Below, piece by piece: positions 27,174 through 36,801 of a stretch of 64,000 nt of DNA; the first letter of the stretch is position 1, and every line of letters starts with the position of its first letter. The position numbers were made by a program, and so were the translations under genes. Source of the DNA: Acidiphilium rubrum (GTDB lineage: Bacteria; Pseudomonadota; Alphaproteobacteria; Acetobacterales; Acetobacteraceae); assembly GCF_900156265.1 (NCBI RefSeq), contig NZ_FTNE01000014.1, positions 1-64,000 on the forward strand. The letters run 5' to 3'. Under the pieces are notes generated by a model, which made no database searches, was not told where the DNA came from, and was given only the letters and a program-made list of their open reading frames with translations.

Positions 27174-27768
27174 TTGCGGGTCATTCTTGCAAGCGCATCG
27201 GCAATTCGCCGCGAAATTTTACAGCGTCGGGGAGTTGAGTTCAGAGCCATAGCCGCCCATCGATGAATCATCGATCAAATGCGTCGCGACCGCCAATGGC
27301 CTCTCCACTGCCGAACTCGCGCTATCGCTCGCGACCCAGAAAGCACAACAAGTATCACAACTGCGGCCAGATGCTCTCGTGAACGGCGCGGATCAGGTTC
27401 CCCACTGCGCGGATGTGCGCTTCAACAAACCGCGCGATCGGCGCGAAGCCAAATCACACCTCCAGTGATTACGCGGCCAACCCCATTTTTTGGCGCCCGC
27501 AGTTATCTGCATAACGGAAATGACAATCAGTTGGGAATGATTCGAGTCACCCACCCTGACAACACGCGAAGTGAGTGATCAGCTCATCAACCGTAACGTC
27601 AACCTGGAAGGTAACGCCGTGCTCGCCGCAGTCTGGGCCTACATGCTGGAGTCCCGCGGTGCACAGCTGTGCGATAGAATTGAAGGCAGCTACCACTCAA
27701 TTCTCGGATTACCGCTGCTGCCTCTGCTCGCCTTTCTCCTTCAGGTGGGTGCACCTCCATCTTGACTG
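27174..27768 (+). pseudogene. maf: Decayed maf gene (septum-formation/nucleoside-triphosphate pyrophosphatase family)
   Basis: Three frames carry successive pieces of a Maf protein. Frame one (27174-27266) reads LRVILASASAIRREILQRRG, the N-terminal nucleotide-binding block, then stops. Frame two (27253-27468) reads DESSIK, AELALSLATQKAQQV, PDALVNGADQV (the catalytic DQ) and FNKPRDRREAKSHLQ, then stops. The third (27553-27765) reads SDQLINRNVNLEGNAVLA, then ESRGAQLCDRIEGSYHSILG and LPLLPLLAFL, the C-terminal Maf block. Order and spacing match a normal Maf of about 195 residues. At least two frameshifts and a poorly matching centre (27469-27550) rule out a functional product. The remnant's 3' end is overlapped antisense by ubiK. 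Confidence 0.85.
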
Positions 27769-28052
27769 GAATCCGTCCCCGGCAACTCGATCTCGCGCGG
27801 CGGCGCCGGTACGACCTGCGCCTCCAGCGCAGCAATTCTGTCGGTTAAGTGGGCAACCTCCGAGCGCGCCGTAGCAGCGACATCTGCAATCGCGTCGAAC
27901 TCATCCCGCCGGACCAAGTCGAGCATCCGGATTGTTTCATCGACTCGAGCCCTGATCAGCGCGGTCATCTCGTCGCGTAGCCCGCTGAATGCTGACAACG
28001 CACCGCCGGCAACACCAGCCAGATCATCGAAAAATTTAGGTCGCTCGGTCAT
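27741..28052 (-). CDS. ubiK: Ubiquinone biosynthesis accessory factor UbiK
   Basis: The 103-residue protein of the BMFP/UbiK (YqiC) family is helical, with an amphipathic N-terminal part (FFDDLAGVAGGALSAFSGLRDEM), the conserved DLVRRDEFDAIADVAATAR, and a trimerising coiled coil SEVAHLTDRIAALEAQ. UbiK assists the Ubi complex in aerobic ubiquinone synthesis and binds lipids. The tail beyond residue 88 is proline-rich and variable and lies opposite the maf remnant. Confidence 0.88.
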   Translation of the reverse strand: MTERPKFFDDLAGVAGGALSAFSGLRDEMTALIRARVDETIRMLDLVRRDEFDAIADVAATARSEVAHLTDRIAALEAQVVPAPPREIELPGTDSSQDGGAPT

Positions 28053-28113
28053 TAATCGATCTCCTGTTGCTCCGGTGATGACTGATCACCGGCGACTGAC
28101 TATAAGCCCGTGC

Positions 28114-29094
28114 ATGATATTGGTCACGGGCGGCGCAGGTTTCATCGGGTCGAATCTTCATGCTGCCTTAAATCAGCGCATGACGGAGATCGTCATCGTC
28201 GATGAGCTGGGACAATCCGGAAAATGGCGGAATTTACAAAAGCACCCGCCATCCGAGGTCATTCACCCTGACGAACTGACCGACTACCTCGCCACCCATC
28301 CACCGATTGAGGCTGTAGTCCACCTCGGCGCGATCAGCGAGACCACCGCGAACGACGGTGATCTGGTTTGGCGCACCAACGTCAGGCTGAGCCAGGAGCT
28401 CTGGAACTGGTGCACCGCCCGAGGCGTCAGGTTCATTTATGCATCCTCAGCTTCCACATACGGTGACGGCTCAGCCGGCTTCGATGATTCGCAAGATATT
28501 GAAGCGCTGGAGCGGCTGCGCCCTCTCAACCTCTACGGTTGGTCGAAACACGCATTCGATCTTTGGGTCGCCCGCGAATGCGCCGCCGGACGAAACCGGC
28601 CACCGCAATGGGCCGGACTCAAGTTCTTCAATGTCTTCGGACCAAACGAATATCATAAAGGATCGATGGTGTCGGTCGTGAAGGTCAAGCACGATCAGAT
28701 TCGGGCCGGCGATCCCATAACGCTGTTCCGTTCCGATCGAGTTGGCGTTGCAGACGGCGAGCAATCGCGCGATTTCATCTGGATCGACGATGTGATCGCC
28801 GGCTTGATATTTCTACTCGACCATCCCGTGGTCAATGGATTGTTCAACCTTGGGACAGGCATAGCCCGTTCCTATGTTGATCTGGCGCGCGCTGTTTGTG
28901 CTGCCCATGGTACCGAGCCGCGCATAACTTTCATCCCAATGCCTGACCGGCTGCTCGGACAATATCAATCCTTCACTCGGGCGTCGATGAAGCGTTTCCG
29001 CGCCGCAGGCTTTAACCCGATCTTCACATCTCTTGAAGACGGCATCACCTGCTACGTGAGCGATTTCCTGAACCAACCGGACCCCTATCGATGA
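28114..29094 (+). CDS. hldD: ADP-L-glycero-D-manno-heptose 6-epimerase
   Basis: The 326-residue SDR enzyme starts MILVTGGAGFIGSN (NAD(P) site) and holds YASSASTYGDG, the catalytic NLYGWSKHAFD (YxxxK) and FFNVFGPNEYHKGSM, the last typical of HldD. It makes the heptose donor for the lipopolysaccharide inner core. The ATG at 28114 is chosen by family alignment; the ORF is open to 28075. It starts a coupled run with lgt and the MidA-like gene. Confidence 0.93.
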   Translation: MILVTGGAGFIGSNLHAALNQRMTEIVIVDELGQSGKWRNLQKHPPSEVIHPDELTDYLATHPPIEAVVHLGAISETTANDGDLVWRTNVRLSQELWNWCTARGVRFIYASSASTYGDGSAGFDDSQDIEALERLRPLNLYGWSKHAFDLWVARECAAGRNRPPQWAGLKFFNVFGPNEYHKGSMVSVVKVKHDQIRAGDPITLFRSDRVGVADGEQSRDFIWIDDVIAGLIFLLDHPVVNGLFNLGTGIARSYVDLARAVCAAHGTEPRITFIPMPDRLLGQYQSFTRASMKRFRAAGFNPIFTSLEDGITCYVSDFLNQPDPYR

Positions 29095-29918
29095 CCAACG
29101 TGTACGTCTGGCCGCATTTTGACCCGATCTTGGTCAAATTCGGTCCCTTCGCGATCCATTATTATGCCCTAGCATATATCACCGCACTGGTCGTGGGATG
29201 GCGCCTGATCAGGCGTTTGGTTCGCGAAGCGCCAGTCGTTGCGACTCACGAACAGGTTGATGATTTCCTCTCCTGGGCGACGCTTGGTGTCGTTCTCGGT
29301 GGCAGGATTGGCTATATCCTGTTTTATCAGCCTGTGTATTTTCTGGATCATCTCAATCGTACGTATGCGGTGTGGGATGGCGGGATGAGCTTTCACGGCG
29401 GTATGATCGGTGTTGCGGTAGCCATCCTGATTTACTGCCATCGCCATAGGCTGGACCCCTGGTATTTTGCGGATCGTGTTGCAGTGCCGGTTCCCATAGG
29501 CTTGTTCCTCGGCCGCATCGCGAATTTCATCAACGGCGAACTATGGGGGCGCCCGGCACCCGCCTGGTTTCCGTTTCGCATGATCTATCCGCAATCCGGG
29601 TCCAATGTCCCGCGATACCCGTCCGAGTTGATAGAAGCCACGCTGGAAGGACTGGTGCTGTTTATCGTCCTGTTCACGCTTTCCCGTATCGAAGGAATTC
29701 GCCGCCAACCAGGCTATCTGGCCGGCGTGTTTGTGATGGGCTATGGCATCGCCCGGGCCACGGCAGAGTGCTTTCGCCAACCTGACTGGTTCCTTGGCTA
29801 TCTTATGTTCGGATTGACCATGGGCCAGCTTCTGTCATTGCCAATGATTATTATTGGTGCCGTAATGATCTGGCGCGCTAGGCGCGTGTCAAGCCATCAT
29901 GTGACAATCGCAGCGTGA
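29091..29918 (+). CDS. lgt: Prolipoprotein diacylglyceryl transferase
   Basis: The 275-residue integral membrane enzyme has about seven membrane segments and the Lgt blocks MSFHGGMIGV (catalytic-region His), GLFLGRIANFINGELWGRP and YPSELIEA. It moves diacylglycerol from phosphatidylglycerol to the lipobox cysteine. Lipoproteins encoded nearby at 24164 and 31635 would be substrates. It overlaps hldD (ATGA) and the next gene (GTGA). Confidence 0.95.
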   Translation: MTNVYVWPHFDPILVKFGPFAIHYYALAYITALVVGWRLIRRLVREAPVVATHEQVDDFLSWATLGVVLGGRIGYILFYQPVYFLDHLNRTYAVWDGGMSFHGGMIGVAVAILIYCHRHRLDPWYFADRVAVPVPIGLFLGRIANFINGELWGRPAPAWFPFRMIYPQSGSNVPRYPSELIEATLEGLVLFIVLFTLSRIEGIRRQPGYLAGVFVMGYGIARATAECFRQPDWFLGYLMFGLTMGQLLSLPMIIIGAVMIWRARRVSSHHVTIAA

Positions 29919-30904
29919 CGGAAGAACGACTCGACCATTTCATGGCCCGCGCCAACGCGGCCTATTATGCAACGCACGATCCTTTCGTCGATTTTGCGAC
30001 GTCGCCTGAAATATCTCAGGTGTTCGGTGAATTGATCGGCCTCTGGGCTGCACTGGCTTGGCAGACTATGGGAGCGCCGCGAGACATACTGCTGGTCGAG
30101 GCTGGTCCTGGAAACGGCACACTGATGAATGATGCCCTTCGCGCGATAGGGCGCGCAGTTCCTGCTTTTCGATCCGCGCTATCGCTGCATTTCATTGAAA
30201 TATCACCCCGCCTCATATTGAACCTAAAACAAAAACATCCAGAGGCGACCTTTCATACCGATCTGACCACACTTCCCAAAGGCCCGATGATTTTTTTAGC
30301 GAATGAATTTCTCGATGCTTTGCCCATCCGCCAATTCATCCGCCGGCCTGATGGCTGGATGGAGCGCCACGTTGGCGACAGCCGATTTGTCGAGCGACCA
30401 ACCGATTTCATTATGCCGGATGAGACTTATGGCACGATCTACGAACGAAGCCCGACCGCCGAAGCATTTGTCACCACTCTCGCTGACCGCCTTTTTCAGT
30501 CAACCGGTGCGGCCTTGATGATCGACTATGGACCGATGCAGAGCGGGCCGGGTGAGAGCCTCCAGGCGATCAGCAACCGGCAACCGGTTAGTCCCACCTG
30601 CGATCCAGGCTCCACGGACCTCACCGCTCACGTCGATTTCGAACGACTGGTGAACGCCATCGGCCGTACCGGGGCGAAAGCCTGGGGCCCGGTCGCCCAG
30701 GGCCATTTCCTAACCACCCTGGGAATCCATGAAAGAACCAATCAATTGGGCCGGCATGCACCAATGGAACAAACGCTGAACCTTATCGCGGCGTCGCAGC
30801 GTCTAACCGCACCAGAAGCGATGGGCAGTCTGTTTAAGGCGATCGCGATTAGCCATCCTTCTATTCAACATCTTGCAGGATTTTCATCATGGTCAGAATG
30901 TTGA
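29915..30904 (+). CDS. MidA/NDUFAF7-type SAM-dependent methyltransferase
   Basis: The 329-residue protein of the DUF185 family has DPFVDFATSPEISQVFGELIG, the SAM loop VEAGPGNGTLMNDALR, FLANEFLDALPIRQF and GAALMIDYG. Human NDUFAF7 dimethylates an arginine of complex I subunit NDUFS2; a similar role in bacteria is inferred. The GTG start overlaps the lgt stop, and the 3' end overlaps pgeF by 16 bases. Confidence 0.9.
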   Translation: MTEERLDHFMARANAAYYATHDPFVDFATSPEISQVFGELIGLWAALAWQTMGAPRDILLVEAGPGNGTLMNDALRAIGRAVPAFRSALSLHFIEISPRLILNLKQKHPEATFHTDLTTLPKGPMIFLANEFLDALPIRQFIRRPDGWMERHVGDSRFVERPTDFIMPDETYGTIYERSPTAEAFVTTLADRLFQSTGAALMIDYGPMQSGPGESLQAISNRQPVSPTCDPGSTDLTAHVDFERLVNAIGRTGAKAWGPVAQGHFLTTLGIHERTNQLGRHAPMEQTLNLIAASQRLTAPEAMGSLFKAIAISHPSIQHLAGFSSWSEC

Positions 30905-31638
30905 CGGGCGATATGATGGTTCCTCATGGTTTTTTTACCCGTGAAGGCGGCGTATCGACCGGAGCCTACCAAAGTCTCAACTGCGGCATGTCGGGACAGG
31001 ATGCCCCAGTTCACGTCATCGAGAACCGCGCCCGCGCCGCGTGGGCAATCGGTGCCGATCCATCGTGCCTGGTTGGACTGAAGCAAGTGCACGGTACACA
31101 TGTCATAATCGTAACCAAAGGTTGGGCGGCCGGCGATGGTCCAGTCGCGGACGCAATGGTCACCGACCGCGCTGGCATTGCGCTCGGCGTGATCACTGCC
31201 GACTGTGCACCGGTGCTCTTGTCCGACTCTACAAATCGCATCGTTGGCGCGGCTCATGCGGGTTGGCGGGGCGCCGCTGCCGGCGTGCTTGAAGCTACGG
31301 TAGCAGCCATGCAAGCCTTGGGCGCGGAGACGATCTCAGCGGTCATTGGTCCCTGTATCCAGCGCGACAGTTATGAGGTTGGCGCCGATCTCCACAACGC
31401 GATCGTTTCACGCGAACCCGCACATATCTGTTTTTTCAGTCAGACCAGCGAGGATCACTGGCAGTTTGATCTATCCGGCTACGCAGCCAAACGTCTGGCA
31501 TTGATCGGTATCAGGACTTCGATCATACCGCACGATACTTACGCCGAAGAGGATCTGTTCTTTTCACATCGCCGTCGCACTAAACGTGCCGAAGGTGTCG
31601 GCGGACACCAAATTTCCATCATTCGGAACCAGGCATGA
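30889..31638 (+). CDS. pgeF: Peptidoglycan editing factor PgeF (YfiH/laccase-domain)
   Basis: The 249-residue protein has GFFTREGGVSTGAYQSLNCG, VHGTHV, ADCAPVLLSD and VGAAHAGWRGAAAGV. The His-Cys-His set forms the zinc site of the DUF152/YfiH family. Members act on purine nucleosides and, in E. coli, remove wrongly built UDP-MurNAc-dipeptide. The ATG at 30889 overlaps the upstream gene; ATG 30898 is an alternative. Confidence 0.92.
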   Translation: MVRMLTGDMMVPHGFFTREGGVSTGAYQSLNCGMSGQDAPVHVIENRARAAWAIGADPSCLVGLKQVHGTHVIIVTKGWAAGDGPVADAMVTDRAGIALGVITADCAPVLLSDSTNRIVGAAHAGWRGAAAGVLEATVAAMQALGAETISAVIGPCIQRDSYEVGADLHNAIVSREPAHICFFSQTSEDHWQFDLSGYAAKRLALIGIRTSIIPHDTYAEEDLFFSHRRRTKRAEGVGGHQISIIRNQA

Positions 31639-32576
31639 ATCGCTACCTCTTTCTCCTTGTGCCGGCACTCCTTGTCGGTTGTGGCACGCTGCCACAGCCC
31701 TTTCTTGGGCGCCCAGGTCGCGAAGGTGCCGTTTTATCGGTACCGCCGCCTCCAGTCCTCATCATCCCGCCGCCGCATGACGCGTTGCTGGGCAACTCGG
31801 CATCCCACCTTTACGCCAACGATCTAGCCAAAGCGCTAGTGGCCGAAGACGTTCCCAGCATAATGCGCCCTGCTGGCAAGTTCGACTGGCGCCTGATCGC
31901 TCGCGCCAAACTTTCCGGCGATCAGGTTATCCCCACGTTCACCATCATGGGGCCAACCGGCAAAGTCTATGGCCAATCCACTGGCGCGGCCGTGTCCGGT
32001 CAAGCATGGTCGGACGGAAATGCTGCAACACTCAACGCCGCAGCCACATCGGCCGCGCCTGATCTGGCGCAGCAACTGGGAACCATCAATGCGAGTGTGC
32101 AGCAAAGCAACCCCCGATCGCTCGAAAATCGTCCGGCCCGCGCGCTGCTCGCTCAAGTGTCAGGCGCGCCAGGCGACGGCGATCACGCCCTCGCACTTGA
32201 TGTCCGGCGAGACCTTGCACAACTGGGCGTCGTCCTCGTTGAGCACAAACAGGATGCCGATTTCATCATTTCCGGCGTCGTCAAGGTATCGCCAAGCCCT
32301 CATCAATCAGCGGTTTCAGAGTCCGATATCGTCGAACTGGACTGGCTCGTCCACAGCCAGAGCGGTGCATTTATCGGCAAGGTCAGTCAGTTGCACGATC
32401 TCGCTCCTGCTCAGGTGGCACCGTACTGGGGCGACGTCGCAGTCGCGGCTGCTCAGCAGGCCGCTCTAGGAATTAAGCAGGTTATTGTGAATGCAATTCC
32501 AAAGCGCGCAGTCGTCCCTTTGGCTGCGGCAACGTCAGGGGAGTCTGCCAAACCGGTGAGACCGCCTGCACCCTGA
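31635..32576 (+). CDS. Uncharacterised lipoprotein
   Basis: The 313-residue protein has a short signal sequence ending in the lipobox LLVGC (Cys about 16), then a proline-rich stretch. The body resembles envelope proteins seen near pgeF/lgt in Acetobacteraceae: WRLIARAKLSGDQVIP, then DFIISGVVKVSPSP and WGDVAVAAAQQAALGIK. I do not recognise a named domain. Its start overlaps pgeF (ATGA). The last 95 bases overlap, tail to tail, the Hint-protein gene. Confidence 0.75.
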   Translation: MNRYLFLLVPALLVGCGTLPQPFLGRPGREGAVLSVPPPPVLIIPPPHDALLGNSASHLYANDLAKALVAEDVPSIMRPAGKFDWRLIARAKLSGDQVIPTFTIMGPTGKVYGQSTGAAVSGQAWSDGNAATLNAAATSAAPDLAQQLGTINASVQQSNPRSLENRPARALLAQVSGAPGDGDHALALDVRRDLAQLGVVLVEHKQDADFIISGVVKVSPSPHQSAVSESDIVELDWLVHSQSGAFIGKVSQLHDLAPAQVAPYWGDVAVAAAQQAALGIKQVIVNAIPKRAVVPLAAATSGESAKPVRPPAP

Positions 32577-34812
32577 AGGCAATCTCCCGCGCGCCCGAGG
32601 CATCAAAAACCGCCGCACCATCGGTCCAGCGAAACCAACGGCGACCGCGGAGCTCCGGCATGTGAAAGCCTGACATGAAGCGTGTATCGCCTGCATCAAC
32701 CAGCCTGCCGTCCACCGTAACATCCGTAATGGCTACCCCCAGACGACGACAATCCAGCGACGCCGGATCGAGATCGGCAGGCCGTGATGATGTTGAATTG
32801 ACTGCGAAGCGATGTGTCTCAATCGGAAGGCGAAAAATCCATTGTCCGTTATCCGCACCTTTTGCAGTAAGGAGACGACCATCGGCGAACACATCAAATC
32901 GCCCCGCAACCGGGTGAACACCCCGTTCGCATAGACGCTCATGTAAATGCAGCCGGACTGCGGTCAAATCAGCCCCTTCGGAGACCAAGGGAGCGAAGGC
33001 TCGCTCACGATCCCAATGCGGTGCCGCAAAATCCGCATGGAGCGATACCAGCCCTTTTGACCCCACAAAATTATGTCGGTTGCCGCAGTCCAGGTAGGTT
33101 TCAACGGGGAGCGTTTCCGCCCAGACCACGCTATGCTCCATCAGTTCAATGTGATGGTATATCACCTCCGGCACATCGATCTGCCTGATCGAAATGCCAT
33201 TGATCAAATGCTTGGCTGCGATAAGCAACCCTGCACAATAAATTGCGTGATCTGGCGACACGTATAAATCCCGCGATGGCACACCGGGTCCGAACGCGCT
33301 CCGCTCGATCACGATCGGCAGTACCATTTCTGGGTTTGGGTGGCGATCGCAATCGACCCATCGCTGACCAACCCATATCAACGGTCTAGCTCGACCATCG
33401 TGGGTAACGACAGTATCGCCCGTTCGAAGATCTTCGACTGCACGGGGGCCGTCTGGCGTTAGAATCTGTGTTCCTGCGCGGAAGCAAGGGGGAGCGACGA
33501 TTTCATACGCCGCCGTCACCGACGAAACTGGCCCCATCGACACCAGAGCAAGCGTGCCAGGATCTGTCGCAAACGTGATTGTTGATGAGGATAGACCGCC
33601 AGCAGTCCACGTGAAAAGGTTGCCCGATTGGTGTGAGGTTACGGTCTCGTTCACGCCGAAGCCCGTGATCTCAATCGTATCGCCGGAGGTAAAGCTCGCG
33701 ATCTCACCGGAAAAACTGTGACTATCCGTGAGCAGCAAAGCAGATTGTCCACCCTGGAAATCAACCACTTGACCTGCTCCGACCACGTTACCAAGCGCCA
33801 CCGTGCCGCCAGATAGATCGATGGTGCCGGTTCCGGACATGGAAGAAGTGATTGACAGCGAGTCCCCGTTCCTCTCGATCAATGTTCCGTTGTTATCAAA
33901 TAAAGCCTGGCCGGCCATGTCCGAAGTGCCCGCGAACTCCCACGCGGCACCGTTGCTCAGCGAAATTGTCGGAAACAATGAAACCTCGTGGCCGAGATTC
34001 GCTATTGTCCCAACCGATGTTCCTCCGAAAATCAGATTCGCAGAACCTCCACCGTTCGCAAATCCATTAAGGACCGCACCAGGCAGCAAGGTCAAAGAAT
34101 CGGCGATAACCCCTTTTGCAAACGAAACAGCCTCTCCGCCAGCGCCCGTAATCGTGCCTCCATCGATAATAGTTACATCATTCTGACCCGCTCCTACAAC
34201 GACGCCTACCTGTCCAGTATCAACACCAAAATTTGAAAAGTTTGAATAGTCGCCAACATTAATCCCAATGCTGCCCCCGGAGACGACGCCGGTCGATGTG
34301 TTGGTGAACGACCCCAGAGCTACCCAAACGCCGATGCCCCCGCCCGCGGACGTATTCCCGCTGCTTATCACCCCGTCATTGACCATAGTTGACGTTGCTG
34401 GTCCGTCACCCGAAAACTTTACACCCTCCAGCGCAGCCAAGCCTCCGCTGATCGTGGCTCCCATCAGATTATCAACGATTAGCTGCCCTTGATTAACCGC
34501 AATACCGGCCTTACCGCCATGAATATAGCCGCTGTTCAAGAGGGTCAGTGGCGCTGAAGTCGATGTGATGCCGTAGGCGTTTACGCCGATAACGATTCCC
34601 GAGTTATCGATGAAACCGCCGCCCTTAAGAAATATTCCTTCTCCGCTCGTTGCGGATATGGTACCACCATTATCGACGGTCCAATTTGTCGCTGCAAAAA
34701 TCCCATCACCAGCGCTAGCTGAAACGTCGCCTGAGACGGTAAGCGGATTTCCGTAAGTCGGCGAAACTAGAGTGATACCGTGATCGACAGTTGCGTTGAG
34801 CGTTCCGGACAT
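32482..34812 (-). CDS. Hint-domain protein with N-terminal beta-helix repeats
   Basis: The 776-residue protein begins without a signal peptide. Residues 1-440 are Gly/Ser/Thr/Asn-rich repeats of the kind GGTISATSGEGI and NSGYIHGGKAGIAV, as in autotransporter passenger beta helices. A Hint domain (Hint_2 type) starts at C443 in CFRAGTQILTPDGPRAVEDL and runs to about residue 585, with SPDHAIYC at 519-526 and a GNRHNF segment near 578. The C-terminal 190 residues are a conserved extension. Hint domains can self-cleave; here the cysteine is present. Surface exposure by a type I or other system is inferred. The C-terminus overlaps the lipoprotein gene on the other strand. Confidence 0.85.
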   Translation of the reverse strand: MSGTLNATVDHGITLVSPTYGNPLTVSGDVSASAGDGIFAATNWTVDNGGTISATSGEGIFLKGGGFIDNSGIVIGVNAYGITSTSAPLTLLNSGYIHGGKAGIAVNQGQLIVDNLMGATISGGLAALEGVKFSGDGPATSTMVNDGVISSGNTSAGGGIGVWVALGSFTNTSTGVVSGGSIGINVGDYSNFSNFGVDTGQVGVVVGAGQNDVTIIDGGTITGAGGEAVSFAKGVIADSLTLLPGAVLNGFANGGGSANLIFGGTSVGTIANLGHEVSLFPTISLSNGAAWEFAGTSDMAGQALFDNNGTLIERNGDSLSITSSMSGTGTIDLSGGTVALGNVVGAGQVVDFQGGQSALLLTDSHSFSGEIASFTSGDTIEITGFGVNETVTSHQSGNLFTWTAGGLSSSTITFATDPGTLALVSMGPVSSVTAAYEIVAPPCFRAGTQILTPDGPRAVEDLRTGDTVVTHDGRARPLIWVGQRWVDCDRHPNPEMVLPIVIERSAFGPGVPSRDLYVSPDHAIYCAGLLIAAKHLINGISIRQIDVPEVIYHHIELMEHSVVWAETLPVETYLDCGNRHNFVGSKGLVSLHADFAAPHWDRERAFAPLVSEGADLTAVRLHLHERLCERGVHPVAGRFDVFADGRLLTAKGADNGQWIFRLPIETHRFAVNSTSSRPADLDPASLDCRRLGVAITDVTVDGRLVDAGDTRFMSGFHMPELRGRRWFRWTDGAAVFDASGAREIAFRVQAVSPVWQTPLTLPQPKGRLRALELHSQ

Positions 34813-34877
34813 CTAATCCCCCAATCGTTACGAACGGACAATTCGCAACCTGAGGATGTATTTGACATTAAATCTTA

Positions 34878-34915
34878 AGTTGTGTCACGCAAAATCTTTG
34901 TCAATACTTAGTATT
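34878..34915 (-). promoter_or_regulatory. Candidate promoter/operator of the Hint gene
   Basis: The AT-rich gap upstream of the Hint gene holds, on the minus strand, a perfect TTGACA (34904-34899) but only a weak -10 (CAACTT/AACTTA) 16-17 bases on. The palindrome AATACTTAGTATT (34903-34915) overlaps the -35 box and could bind a regulator. Support is motif position only. Confidence 0.35.
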
Positions 34916-34935
34916 TATTAATAGATAAATCTATA

Positions 34936-36801
34936 TTATTCAACGCTTGCTCCTATGTTAAAGTGCGCATAGATCAGCTTGGCTATTGCCTTATTAATAC
35001 CTGAAACAGCCTCTAGATCGCGAAGGCCAGCCTGCTTGACTCCACGAGCAGATCCAAAGTGATTGAGTAATGCCCGCTTTCGCGCCGCCCCCACACCTTC
35101 AATTTCATCAAGCTCACTCGTTGTGATTTTCTTACTCCGGCCGGCGCGGTGGGTCGTGATGGCAAAGCGATGTGCTTCATCCCGCAACCGCTGCAAGAAA
35201 TATAAAACCGGATCTCGCGCCGGCAGTTGGAAAGGCGGCCGGTCTTTCTGATAAAACCATTCGCGGCCGGCATCCCGGTCGGGTCCTTTGGCAATGGCGA
35301 CCAATCGCACATCGCGAATGCCTAAATCATCAAAGACCGCCTGCGCGGCCGACAACTGCCCGATGCCACCGTCGATCAACACAAGGTCCGGCCAAGTCCC
35401 ATTGGTACGATCTGGATCTTCCGCCATAATCCGCGAGAAGCGTCGTGTCAGAACTTCACGCATCATGGCAAAATCATCGCCGGGCGTAATCGGTCCCTTT
35501 ATCGCGAATTTTCGATAGGCAGATTTCACAAATCCATCTGCCCCTGAGACGACCATTACGCCATAGGCGCTGGTGCCCATGATGTGCGAGTTGTCATAGA
35601 CCTCGATACGGGTAAGCTGTTGATCTAGGCCAAACAATGCCGCGGTAGCAGCCAGGAGCTTTTCCTGACCAGCGGACTCCGCAAGTTTGCGCTCCATCGC
35701 TTCACGCGCATTCGTCTCCGCGTGAAGAACAACGTCGCGCTTCTCGCCACGCTGCGGCACCGCTATCTCGACTTTGCGATCAGCCCGCAACGTCAAAGCC
35801 TCGGCGAGCAAGTCGACTTCAAACACCGATTCGTTAAGCAAAATCAGTGGCGGCGGTGTTTTATCGTCATAGAACTGGGCGATGAATGCCGCGAGCACGT
35901 CGGCCGCGCCCTCACCCCTGGCTTGCGACGGAAAGAAGCTGCGATTGCCGTTGTTTCGTCCCCCGCGAATAAAAAATACCTGAACGCAGAACTGTCCGGC
36001 CGCTTGGTATATTGCAATCACATCAGCATTCGCGATGCTTTCAGGATTGATAACATCAGAACCCTGGATGTGGGTAAGGCCGCGGATGCGGTCGCGAATC
36101 GCTGCGGCGCGCTCGAACGCCAGCGCCGCGGAAGCAGCCTCCATTTCCGCGGCCAGATCTCGTTGCACGGTACCCGCCTTACCCGAGAGAAATGCTCTGG
36201 CCTGATTGACCGTCACGCCGTATTCGCTGGGCGATATTCGGCCAACACAAGGTGCCGAGCAACGCTTGATTTGATGCAGTAGGCAAGGACGCGACCGGTT
36301 GGCAAAAACCGTATCGGCACACGTCCTTAACAAAAACACTCGCTGCAATGCCTGAATGGTCTGATTTACCGACCAGGCAGACGCAAACGGCCCCCAGTAA
36401 TCACCTTTGCGGGTTTGCGCGCCACGATGCTTGGTCAGCTGAGGAAACGCACCGTCCGCAGTAATCATAAGCCAAGGATATGACTTGTCGTCACGCAACA
36501 AGATGTTGTAGCGGGGCTTCAGCCGCTTGATCAGGTTGGCCTCAAGCAGCAGGGCCTCGGCCTCAGTGTGCGTTGTGACAACCTCGACCCCGACGGTCTC
36601 TGCGACCATTCGCCGAAGGCGCTCCGGCAGTCGATACGGTTGCGTATAAGCGATTACGCGCTTTTTCAGGCTTCGCGCCTTCCCGACGTAAAGTGCGTTT
36701 CCGCCTGCATCAAGCATCCGATAAACACCTGGCCCAGCGGGCAGCGTCGACAACGCAGACAAAATGACCTCGACTCCCGCCTTCGTGATAGTTTCCGTCA
36801 C
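34936..36801 (-). CDS. uvrC: Excinuclease ABC subunit C
   Basis: The 621-residue UvrC makes both cuts in nucleotide excision repair. The N-terminal GIY-YIG domain reads [10 protein letters not shown] and [16 protein letters not shown], then [14 protein letters not shown] and a UVR segment. The C-terminal RNase H-like nuclease has [19 protein letters not shown] and [14 protein letters not shown], followed by two HhH motifs ([20 protein letters not shown]). The GTG at 36801 is chosen because it gives a normal length; the frame is open to a TTG at 36903. Confidence 0.93.
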   Translation of the reverse strand: MTETITKAGVEVILSALSTLPAGPGVYRMLDAGGNALYVGKARSLKKRVIAYTQPYRLPERLRRMVAETVGVEVVTTHTEAEALLLEANLIKRLKPRYNILLRDDKSYPWLMITADGAFPQLTKHRGAQTRKGDYWGPFASAWSVNQTIQALQRVFLLRTCADTVFANRSRPCLLHQIKRCSAPCVGRISPSEYGVTVNQARAFLSGKAGTVQRDLAAEMEAASAALAFERAAAIRDRIRGLTHIQGSDVINPESIANADVIAIYQAAGQFCVQVFFIRGGRNNGNRSFFPSQARGEGAADVLAAFIAQFYDDKTPPPLILLNESVFEVDLLAEALTLRADRKVEIAVPQRGEKRDVVLHAETNAREAMERKLAESAGQEKLLAATAALFGLDQQLTRIEVYDNSHIMGTSAYGVMVVSGADGFVKSAYRKFAIKGPITPGDDFAMMREVLTRRFSRIMAEDPDRTNGTWPDLVLIDGGIGQLSAAQAVFDDLGIRDVRLVAIAKGPDRDAGREWFYQKDRPPFQLPARDPVLYFLQRLRDEAHRFAITTHRAGRSKKITTSELDEIEGVGAARKRALLNHFGSARGVKQAGLRDLEAVSGINKAIAKLIYAHFNIGASVE

